The translations under genes were made by a program, and so were the position numbers. The notes beneath the pieces were generated by a model. The model made no database searches. It had not been told where the DNA came from and worked only from the letters and a program-made list of their open reading frames with translations. A stretch of DNA of 33,839 bases from a virus: the IMG/VR virus record IMGVR_UViG_3300044675_001340, positions 1 through 33,839 of that record. One strand, 5' to 3'. Position 1 is the first letter of the stretch. Each line of letters opens with the position of its first letter. Shown here one piece after another: positions 28,310-33,839 of this stretch.

Positions 28310-29505
28310 TGCCGGTAAAAGAGCAGGAGAAGTTCATCCGAACCACGGCCGTAAATAAAGTCCGTGAGTTAAAGCGGTTCGTCAAAGGGGTACAAGGCGG
28401 TTCCAGTGCATCCAAGACGTATTCCATCCTTGCCGTTGAGATTGACTACTGCACCAAGAACCCGTACACGGAAACAAGCGTTGTAGCGGAATCCATCCCA
28501 CATCTGAAACGTGGGGCCATGAGGGACTTCATGAAGATTATGACCGTTACTGGGCGGTTCAATGCTGCCCGATGGAACGCCACCGACTTTCGGTATAAGT
28601 TCGCTAACGGGTCATACATCGAATTCTTTTCGGCTGACGATGATTCCAAGTTGAGGGGTGCAAGAAGGGACAGGCTTTACATGAACGAGGCCAACAACCT
28701 TTCCTTCCACGCTTACACGGAATTGGCAGCACGGACCAAGCAGTCGGTTATCCTTGACTGGAACCCTGTCAACGAGTTTTGGTTTCACTCCGAACTGATG
28801 CAAGACGAGGACGTGGACTTCCTCATTCTAACCTACAAGGACAACGAAGCCTGCCCCAAGAGTGCGAAGGACTTCATCGAGAAAGCAAGGGTCAAGGCTG
28901 AAACTTCGGAGTATTGGGCCAACTGGTACAAGGTCTATGGCCTTGGTCAGGTCGGGACGCTTCAGGGTGCGATATACGAGGACTTCGAGGTGGTGGAGGG
29001 TATAGATGTCAGCCGAGCCAAATTCGTCGCCCTTGGGCTTGACTGGGGCTTTAGCAACGACCCTACGGCCTTGGTCGCCATCTACCGCCAAGGGGACTGC
29101 CTGCTCATCCAAGAACTGCTCTACGCTACGGGCCTGACCAACCAAGACATCGCAGACAAGTTGCGGTCGCTGGGGATTACAAGGGCTTGGGAGATCGTGG
29201 CGGACTCTGCCGAACCCAAGAGCATCGAGGAAATCTATCGTCTTGGCTTTAACATCAAGCCGGCAGAGAAAGGCCCCGATTCGGTCAGGAACGGCATAGA
29301 CATCCTGAAACGCTACAAGTTGCAGGTAACCAAGGACTCGACCAACCTCATCAAGGAACTGCGGTCCTACACTTGGGCGACGGACAAAGAGGGGAAGAAC
29401 ACGGGGATCCCGATTGACTCCTTCAACCACGCCTGCGATGCGATGCGGTATGTGGCTCTCAACAAGTTAAGAGTAAGCAACTCAGGGAAGTATGTTGTGG
29501 TTTAA
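28309..29505 (+). CDS. terL: Terminase large subunit (398 aa)
   Basis: ATPase motifs: Walker A-type Gly30-Gly-Ser-Ser-Ala-Ser-Lys36-Thr37; Walker B-type Asp-Arg-Leu-Tyr-Met-Asn-Glu-Ala near 125; and Leu-Asp-Trp-Asn-Pro. The C-terminal nuclease domain begins at Ala-Leu-Gly-Leu-Asp-Trp-Gly-Phe-Ser-Asn-Asp-Pro near 240, with Val-Ala-Asp-Ser-Ala-Glu-Pro near 300 and Asn-His-Ala-Cys-Asp-Ala-Met-Arg-Tyr near 377. These match the Terminase_3 (PBSX-like) group. It drives DNA into the head and cuts concatemers. The length is normal or slightly short. Headful-type packaging would agree with the circularly permuted assembly. Confidence 0.95.
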   Translation: MPVKEQEKFIRTTAVNKVRELKRFVKGVQGGSSASKTYSILAVEIDYCTKNPYTETSVVAESIPHLKRGAMRDFMKIMTVTGRFNAARWNATDFRYKFANGSYIEFFSADDDSKLRGARRDRLYMNEANNLSFHAYTELAARTKQSVILDWNPVNEFWFHSELMQDEDVDFLILTYKDNEACPKSAKDFIEKARVKAETSEYWANWYKVYGLGQVGTLQGAIYEDFEVVEGIDVSRAKFVALGLDWGFSNDPTALVAIYRQGDCLLIQELLYATGLTNQDIADKLRSLGITRAWEIVADSAEPKSIEEIYRLGFNIKPAEKGPDSVRNGIDILKRYKLQVTKDSTNLIKELRSYTWATDKEGKNTGIPIDSFNHACDAMRYVALNKLRVSNSGKYVVV

Positions 29506-29514
29506 CTTTGAGGC

Positions 29515-29613
29515 ATGAACCCCGAACGCATCCTTGACCTGATCATCGAAATCGGGAAGACGGTTGCAGCCGTTTTCTTCATCATCACCCTTCTAACCCT
29601 GCTGCTTCAATGA
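29515..29613 (+). CDS. Single-pass membrane microprotein (32 aa)
   Basis: ATG 29515 lies 4 bases after TAACTTTG (29503-29510), a -7-like box that overlaps the terL stop; no TTG lies 18-21 bases further upstream. The protein is Met-Asn-Pro-Glu-Arg followed by a hydrophobic helix (VAAVFFIITLLTLLL). It overlaps the next small gene by ATGA. Function unknown. Confidence 0.45.
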   Translation: MNPERILDLIIEIGKTVAAVFFIITLLTLLLQ

Positions 29614-29744
29614 ACAAACATTACAAATTTGAACTGCATTGCGAGGCTGGCGTTTACTACGCTAACTCGCTGCTTGGCTTAATCCTTCAAGTCATTAGGC
29701 ATCGCTTTTGGCATTTGACGCATGATGGTGTTTGGATGGATTAG
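29610..29744 (+). CDS. Hypothetical small protein (44 aa)
   Basis: It starts in the stop of the microprotein (ATGA) and ends 1 base before the next ATG. The sequence includes His-Cys-Glu-Ala-Gly-Val-Tyr-Tyr-Ala-Asn-Ser-Leu and His-Arg-Phe-Trp-His-Leu-Thr-His. Tight packing on both sides supports it; no family is recognised. Confidence 0.45.
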   Translation: MNKHYKFELHCEAGVYYANSLLGLILQVIRHRFWHLTHDGVWMD

Positions 29745-29745
29745 T

Positions 29746-30399
29746 ATGAAAGTCGTTCACTATTACCACATCTACTGCGGTGGCAACTGGCAGTTGATAC
29801 TCAATCAGCACATGATGGCTGTGTGCAACTATGGCCTTATCAACATCTTGGATGAGATAAGGGTCGGCATTGTCGGTCCACCCGAACAACGCAAAGCGGT
29901 CAAGGAGGTGCTGGAGAACTCGATGGTGGCCGACAAGGTCAAGGTCGTAGTAACCCGGACGAATGCTTGGGAGCAGGCGACCCTTACCGAGATGTACCGG
30001 GCATCGCAGGAAGAGGAAGCCGTGTACCTGTACGCTCACACCAAGGGGGCTGCGAATCCATCCTTGACAACCCAACTTTGGGGCAGGTCCATGCTATTCT
30101 TCAACGTGGTTGCATGGGAGCGGTCCATGCAAATGCTGGAGGGTGTCGATGCGGTGGGATGCCATTGGATTACCAAGGAGCAGTTCCCTCACATGGCCGA
30201 TGCCAACAACCCCGAAGGCTACCCATACTTCGGTGGTAACTTTTGGTGGGCTAAGTCAAGCCACATCAAGGAACTCGGTGAACCTGCAAGGGACCATCGA
30301 TTCCGAGCAGAAACTTGGGTTGGCAAGAAACCCGACACCAAGGTCTTTGATTCCAACCCCGGCTGGCCTTCGCCTGAAAAATTCGTTGTAACTTTTTGA
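29746..30399 (+). CDS. Glycosyltransferase-like protein (217 aa)
   Basis: ATG 29746 begins Met-Lys-Val-Val-His-Tyr-Tyr-His-Ile-Tyr. The middle has Tyr-Leu-Tyr-Ala-His-Thr-Lys-Gly-Ala near 95-103, and then Gly-Cys-His-Trp and Gly-Gly-Asn-Phe-Trp-Trp-Ala near 164-170. This pattern is seen in phage and bacterial glycosyltransferases of uncertain class in which Tyr-x-His-Thr-Lys-Gly is conserved. It is first in a three-gene set with another glycosyltransferase and a methyltransferase. The sugar and acceptor are unknown. An upstream in-frame ATG (29722) would overlap the previous gene. Confidence 0.6.
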   Translation: MKVVHYYHIYCGGNWQLILNQHMMAVCNYGLINILDEIRVGIVGPPEQRKAVKEVLENSMVADKVKVVVTRTNAWEQATLTEMYRASQEEEAVYLYAHTKGAANPSLTTQLWGRSMLFFNVVAWERSMQMLEGVDAVGCHWITKEQFPHMADANNPEGYPYFGGNFWWAKSSHIKELGEPARDHRFRAETWVGKKPDTKVFDSNPGWPSPEKFVVTF

Positions 30400-30401
30400 G
30401 C

Positions 30402-31136
30402 ATGAAACTACTCGCAAACATCGCCTACCATCACAACCCCGAAAGGCTGCCAAACCTCATCCGGGTCATCGAGGCCATCAAGTCATATCCGGTGCAGGCC
30501 GATATCTTCGTGGACACCAACGACCCCGAAGTCGTGGGGCTACTTGCGGACCAACCCGTAACGGTTCATGCTCACACGCAACTCTCACACCCTTGGATGC
30601 TGACTGCGGTCCATCGCACTCGCATTAAGGAAACCTACAAGTACTTTGACTGGGTGGCCTACTTTGAGGACGACATGATGCTGCCCAAGGAGGGCTTCGT
30701 CAACTTCACGGAGCGGTTCGATTCGATGTTTGAGGATGGCTTGTACCCGTCCTTCACTCGCATTGAAACCTACGACGACAAGGAAGGCGAATGCACTCCC
30801 GACGTGAACGAGGTTCTGCCAAGTTCGGTTTGGTGTCAGTACAACGGCAAGGACTATGTGAGCCTGCCCTTCTTCATCAACTACCACGCTTTTTGGATGT
30901 TCAGCGTCAAGAGGCTCAAGGAGGTCCTGACCCGTAATCCGGGCGAACTTGACCACATCCCGAACAACGGCCTTTACCGGGAAAGCCTTGCCTCTTTCCC
31001 AATTTGGTCATTGAATCTAAAGCCTATGCTGGAGTTCACGGAGCAGGGCGAACTTGCGGACCATTGCAAGGTCTTCCACCTAACGAACAACTACAAGCAC
31101 GGAAGCACCAACATTAAAACCCTGTTTAAGAGATGA
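30402..31136 (+). CDS. Glycosyltransferase-like protein, GT-A type (244 aa)
   Basis: The N-terminus is a nucleotide-sugar-type strand-helix (Leu-Leu-Ala-Asn-Ile-Ala-Tyr-His). Near residue 88 there is Val-Ala-Tyr-Phe-Glu-Asp-Asp-Met-Met-Leu, the position and form of the Asp-x-Asp metal site of GT-A enzymes. Aromatic residues line the C-terminal half. ATG 30402 follows the previous stop by 2 bases; the upstream TTG in frame is less likely. The stop overlaps the methyltransferase start by ATGA. It may glycosylate a virion or cell-surface component. Confidence 0.6.
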   Translation: MKLLANIAYHHNPERLPNLIRVIEAIKSYPVQADIFVDTNDPEVVGLLADQPVTVHAHTQLSHPWMLTAVHRTRIKETYKYFDWVAYFEDDMMLPKEGFVNFTERFDSMFEDGLYPSFTRIETYDDKEGECTPDVNEVLPSSVWCQYNGKDYVSLPFFINYHAFWMFSVKRLKEVLTRNPGELDHIPNNGLYRESLASFPIWSLNLKPMLEFTEQGELADHCKVFHLTNNYKHGSTNIKTLFKR

Positions 31137-31666
31137 AACAACTCGACGCTTTACGCAACACCCCACGGATGTACTTCCTGCCCATCGACTACCATTCGGG
31201 CAACAACCGGGTGGACGGCCTCATTGACCTTTGTCAAAAGTACCTCAAGCCTACGGACAAGTGCGTGGAAGTCGGTTCGTTTTCGGGGGTGAGCAGTCAG
31301 GTCATCGCCCTGCATTGCGGAGAACTGCATTGCGTTGATACGTGGGACTTCGGTGGCACGATGCCAGCCGAGCAGATGTTCGACCTAATGCACTTGAATT
31401 ACCCCAACATAGCCAAGGTCAAAGCAACAAGCATCGAAGCGTCCAAGCAGTATGCCGATGGATCCCTTGACTTTGTTTACATTGACGCTGACCATTCCTA
31501 CGATTCGGTCCTTGCAGACATCAACGCTTGGAAGCCCAAGGTCAAGCCGGGCGGTTACATTGCGGGCCACGACTCCTATATGCCCGAAGTTCTAAAGGCG
31601 GTCATGGACTGCCTCGGTGAACCCTTGCAGTACTTCACCGACACCTCTTGGATTGTCAAGTTATGA
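31133..31666 (+). CDS. Class I SAM-dependent methyltransferase (177 aa)
   Basis: Motif I Cys-Val-Glu-Val-Gly-Ser-Phe-Ser-Gly-Val-Ser-Ser near 44-55, an acidic end of strand 2 (Cys-Val-Asp-Thr-Trp), then Phe-Val-Tyr-Ile-Asp-Ala-Asp-His-Ser-Tyr near 115-124, and Pro-Gly-Gly-Tyr-Ile-Ala-Gly-His-Asp. This is the Methyltransf_24-type pattern found in sugar or small-molecule methyltransferases. With two glycosyltransferases before it, O-methylation of a transferred sugar is a sensible inference. It overlaps both neighbours by ATGA. Confidence 0.75.
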   Translation: MKQLDALRNTPRMYFLPIDYHSGNNRVDGLIDLCQKYLKPTDKCVEVGSFSGVSSQVIALHCGELHCVDTWDFGGTMPAEQMFDLMHLNYPNIAKVKATSIEASKQYADGSLDFVYIDADHSYDSVLADINAWKPKVKPGGYIAGHDSYMPEVLKAVMDCLGEPLQYFTDTSWIVKL

Positions 31667-32232
31667 AACTCCAAGACCTCACCATTGACCAGTTCCAACG
31701 CATCGGAGCCATTGAGTTCTCCAGCGTCCTCGGGGACTACGACAAGCGTGCAGGAGTCGTTGCAATCGTTGAGGGGGTGGATATATCGTTCGTGAGAGAA
31801 ATGCCCGCCAAGGCAGTCCTAAAGCGTTACAAGGCCATCATAAGCGAGTGGAACGCATTGCCTGCATTGGGGTACAAGCGAAAGTTCAAAGCCGGGGGCA
31901 AGTGGTGGATTCCAACGGTGTTCACGGACGAGTTGACGGCGGGGCAGTTGATTGAACTCATGGACGCAAACACGACCGACGAAAAGCAACTGCTCCAAAA
32001 CCTACACCGAATCATGGCGACCTTGTGCAGGGAAGGCGGTCTATTCGGATATTTCCCCAAGAAATACGACGGAGCTGCCCATGCGGAGCGAGCCGAACTC
32101 ATGAAGAAGCACGCCAAGGTGGGCGATGTTTGGGGGGTTGTCAGTTTTTTTTTGCTAAGTTCCGAATCCTACTTGAAAGTTTTGAGCGACTATTCCAAGC
32201 ACCTGATGAAGACGGCAGGGGAGTTGACGTAA
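31663..32232 (+). CDS. Tail assembly chaperone, short form (gpG-like, 189 aa)
   Basis: ATG 31663 overlaps the methyltransferase stop. The protein begins Met-Lys-Leu-Gln-Asp-Leu-Thr-Ile-Asp-Gln-Phe-Gln-Arg and has Trp-Trp-Ile-Pro-Thr-Val-Phe near 83-89 and Leu-Met-Asp-Ala-Asn near 102-106. Tail assembly chaperones of Bacteroidota phages have this type of N-terminal layout, and the gene lies at the head of the tail cluster. They bind the tape measure protein during tail assembly. A run of nine T near its end gives a -1 shift to a longer form (next entry). Confidence 0.6.
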   Translation: MKLQDLTIDQFQRIGAIEFSSVLGDYDKRAGVVAIVEGVDISFVREMPAKAVLKRYKAIISEWNALPALGYKRKFKAGGKWWIPTVFTDELTAGQLIELMDANTTDEKQLLQNLHRIMATLCREGGLFGYFPKKYDGAAHAERAELMKKHAKVGDVWGVVSFFLLSSESYLKVLSDYSKHLMKTAGELT

Positions 32233-32408
32233 GCCCTCTTGCTGGGTACGGTTGGCTCATGGTCGTCTGGCGGATGGCCAACAAGGACGTTCTCAAGTTT
32301 GATGCCATCTTCGCAATGAAGGCGGTGGAGTTCTTGAATTACGCCCTGCTGATTCACGACATCTTGGAAGCAGAGAGGATGGAGGCGGAGCGAGCAAGGC
32401 GCAGATAG
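31663..32408 (+). CDS. Tail assembly chaperone, predicted -1 frameshift product (gpGT-like, about 248 aa)
   Basis: Slippage at T-TTT-TTT (32145-32151) moves ribosomes to the -1 frame, which stays open to TAG at 32406-32408. The product keeps 163 residues of the short form and adds about 85. The added part contains Gly-Tyr-Gly-Trp-Leu-Met-Val-Val-Trp-Arg-Met-Ala-Asn, then Lys-Phe-Asp-Ala-Ile-Phe, then Tyr-Ala-Leu-Leu-Ile-His-Asp and a charged C-terminus. The sequence from 32233 to 32408 has no other gene, and reads as coding in this frame. A -1 shift between two tail chaperone forms is the rule in lambda-like phages. Confidence 0.65.
32145..32151 (+). promoter_or_regulatory. Programmed -1 ribosomal frameshift site (T-TTT-TTT)
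   Basis: In the chaperone frame the codons read AGT TTT TTT TTG, giving the canonical heptamer T-TTT-TTT in the middle of a nine-T run (32145-32153). The -1 frame continues as TTT GCT AAG TTC and stays open for about 85 codons. I looked for but did not resolve a clear stimulatory structure downstream. Sequencing errors in the T run could also create such a shift. Confidence 0.6.
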
Positions 32409-32435
32409 ACACATTCCAGCACGGGGGACATTTAC
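32406..32435 (+). promoter_or_regulatory. ACATTTAC box before the tail completion gene
   Basis: ACATTTAC at 32428-32435 ends 4 bases before the ATG at 32440, as at 5659. The base triplet 19 bases upstream is TAG (32406-32408, the stop of the chaperone extension) rather than TTG, one mismatch from the other sites. Confidence 0.4.
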
Positions 32436-32439
32436 CCAC

Positions 32440-33090
32440 ATGGAAACAACCATACTTGCGAATGGCCAACCCGTAGGCAAGTTCGGCAGCGGTTCGATGA
32501 AAGGCATCGACCAAACCGCTTTGGAGGGGATTGGTTCAGTCCTCGGCCCCAAGGGTGGAGGCAAGTCGCCAACCCATGATGTCTTGGTCAAGTGGATAGA
32601 ACGGGTCATTGAACTTGCGAAGAAGAACCTCGAAGCAGCCAACGCCAACGCAGGGGGAACGCTATCCGCATCCATCGCCCCCGAAGACATCGAACTATCC
32701 GCAAAGCAAATCGTTGTGGCTATCATGGCTAACCCCTATTGGAAGTACGTGGACCAAGGGGTTCACGGAAGGTCATCGAGTTACATATCCGCAAGGGACT
32801 CAAAGTTCAGGTACGACAAGAAGATTCCACCACCCCAAGCCATAGCGGACTGGATTGCAAATAAGGGCATCCCGGTCGTTCCAACCTATTCACGCAAACT
32901 CAAGCGGATGCGGACCAAGCAAGAGCAGGGTTTAGTCCTTGGAAGGACAATGGCCTTTGCTATCCGTGAGCGAGGTGTCGAGGGAACTAAGTTCATGAGC
33001 AACGCCCTATCCCCCGAAATGATAGACGTTTTGGTGAACACAATCGCTGAAACCCTTGGCAAATCCATAAGCGTAGCAACCAAACTATAA
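32440..33090 (+). CDS. Tail completion (HK97 gp10-like) protein, full copy (216 aa)
   Basis: This is the complete form of the gene truncated at base 1. The N-terminal 75 residues hold a Gly-rich segment (Gly-Pro-Lys-Gly-Gly-Gly-Lys) and a helix (Lys-Trp-Ile-Glu-Arg-Val-Ile-Glu-Leu-Ala). The gp10-like core covers about 80-210: Trp-Lys-Tyr-Val-Asp-Gln-Gly-Val-His-Gly near 101-110, Pro-Pro-Pro-x-Ala-Ile-Ala-Asp-Trp-Ile, and Phe-Ala-Ile-Arg-Glu-Arg-Gly-Val with a following Lys-Phe-Met. Proteins of this group act at the tail end or neck. ATG 32440 is 4 bases after an ACATTTAC box. The next gene starts 1 base after its stop. Confidence 0.7.
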   Translation: METTILANGQPVGKFGSGSMKGIDQTALEGIGSVLGPKGGGKSPTHDVLVKWIERVIELAKKNLEAANANAGGTLSASIAPEDIELSAKQIVVAIMANPYWKYVDQGVHGRSSSYISARDSKFRYDKKIPPPQAIADWIANKGIPVVPTYSRKLKRMRTKQEQGLVLGRTMAFAIRERGVEGTKFMSNALSPEMIDVLVNTIAETLGKSISVATKL

Positions 33091-33091
33091 A

Positions 33092-33839
33092 ATGGCAGTA
33101 ACAGTCCTTTCCGGGTCGCCCCAAGTGGCTACACCCGTTTACAACAAGATGCTTTTCAAGGTCAGCAGCGACCAAATAGCCCAGCCTAATTACCGATTTG
33201 TTTGCGATGTCAAAGACAATGCAGGGAGTACATACGCCCGGCTCAAGTGCGACAAACTGCCCACCACCAACTTCGGGTTCTTTGATGTTGCCAAGGTCGT
33301 TGAAACCTTAATTGCACCGACTAAGCCATCGCTGACGCAGACCGCATTCAGCAATCATTCGGGTTATTATGCGGGATACCGCTTAGATTTCTTTGACGAA
33401 TACGGCAACACCCCAGCCGTGCAGACGGGAACGGTTACCACCGTCAGCGGGGTCATGGCCTTTGCGGGGAACTTGGAGCAGTTAGAGTTCCAGTCCTACA
33501 ATTCTGCGACTCGATTCCCTTCGGGGACGCTTTTGGGTAGTTTGGCTTTGACCACCCCGACCCGATTCGTGTGGCACTCCAATACCGAGGCGAGGTGGCT
33601 CGCTCAAGGGAAGGGAACCACGACGGCCAACTTTGACAAAGCCCTCATTCGCTATTACACGGCAGGGGGTACGCTTACACGGGTTTACACGGTCAACAAC
33701 GGCCAACCAGCGGTGCAGCAAGTCGTCCGCTTCGGTGCAGGGCCGTCCAATATCCGGGCATTGACTTCGGGTCAAGCCAGCGACGGGTTCAGCGGTGAGT
33801 ACCTGTTCCCGTCCAATGAAGGCGAATACTACACCATTG
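33092..33839 (+). CDS. Phage tail protein, allele B, cut by the window end (249 codons seen)
   Basis: ATG 33092 opens a frame that runs past the end of the window. The product is homologous to the tail protein at 349-1542: residues 1-25 are nearly the same, 25-125 similar (Leu-Pro-Thr-Thr-Asn-Phe-Gly-Phe-Phe-Asp-Val-Ala-Lys-Val-Val-Glu is kept), about 130-215 clearly different, and Val-Arg-Phe-Gly-Ala-Gly-Pro-Ser-Asn ... Ala-Leu-Thr-Ser-Gly-Gln similar again. It is either the same locus in a second phage strain or a tandem paralogue. No stop codon is seen in the frame. Confidence 0.7.
   Translation, partial: MAVTVLSGSPQVATPVYNKMLFKVSSDQIAQPNYRFVCDVKDNAGSTYARLKCDKLPTTNFGFFDVAKVVETLIAPTKPSLTQTAFSNHSGYYAGYRLDFFDEYGNTPAVQTGTVTTVSGVMAFAGNLEQLEFQSYNSATRFPSGTLLGSLALTTPTRFVWHSNTEARWLAQGKGTTTANFDKALIRYYTAGGTLTRVYTVNNGQPAVQQVVRFGAGPSNIRALTSGQASDGFSGEYLFPSNEGEYYTI

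Noticed and set aside
28828-29430. 200-codon minus-strand frame inside the terminase large subunit
   Set aside because: It is fully covered by the nuclease-domain coding sequence of terL, and the product shows no motif.
1-33839. tRNA genes, integrase or attachment sites
   Set aside because: I saw no cloverleaf-like sequence, no tyrosine or serine recombinase protein and no repeat pair of attachment-site type. Negative by eye only; a tRNA scan would decide.

Overview
The window looks like one complete genome, plus a short overlap, of an uncultured tailed phage (Caudoviricetes, probably siphovirus-like) that infects a member of the Bacteroidota. Three observations support the host call. Start codons are preceded by A/C-rich leaders with no Shine-Dalgarno sequence. 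Two intergenic sites match the Bacteroidota promoter form TTG-N19-TAnnTTTG exactly. The capsid, tape-measure, terminase and connector proteins have the appearance of those in flavobacterial and other Bacteroidota phages. I see no integrase, phage-type repressor, tRNA, CRISPR array or insertion sequence, so the phage is probably virulent. Bases 1-347 recur at 32744-33090 with about nine differences, and the next gene recurs as a clearly diverged allele. The contig therefore most likely runs once around a circular or circularly permuted genome of about 32.74 kb and closes on a second strain variant.

Layout. 1-6264: tail completion protein (partial copy), two large tail proteins (the second with a collagen-like tail), tape measure protein and an XkdF-type prohead protease. 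6267-8455: scaffold-like protein, major capsid protein and a putative tail tube protein, with two strong terminators. 8532-13973: glycosyltransferase, two small appendage proteins, portal fused to a MuF-like domain, connector and tail terminator-like protein. 14001-17506: small structural proteins, a lectin-like fibre, a holin and spanin-like pair and a metallophosphoesterase. 17503-18170 (minus strand): amidase endolysin and a small partner under their own promoter. 18313-26227 (plus strand): early and replication region with an annealing-protein candidate, SSB-like protein, replication initiator with internal iterons, DnaB helicase, VRR-NUC nuclease, small accessory genes, a C5 cytosine methyltransferase with an overlapping reading frame and a DnaA-domain-IV-like protein. 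26254-29505: sigma-like protein, small genes and both terminase subunits. 29515-31666: two microproteins, two glycosyltransferases and a methyltransferase. 31663-33839: tail assembly chaperone pair with a predicted -1 frameshift, then the full tail completion gene and the start of the variant tail gene.

How it may work together. Early genes fire divergently from the endolysin cassette near 18.2 kb. The initiator, helicase, SSB-like and annealing proteins form the replication module, with a lambda-like origin candidate inside the initiator gene. A second promoter form, TTG-N19-ACATTTAC, stands directly in front of several virion genes. The phage's sigma-like protein is a candidate to read it, but that link is inference.
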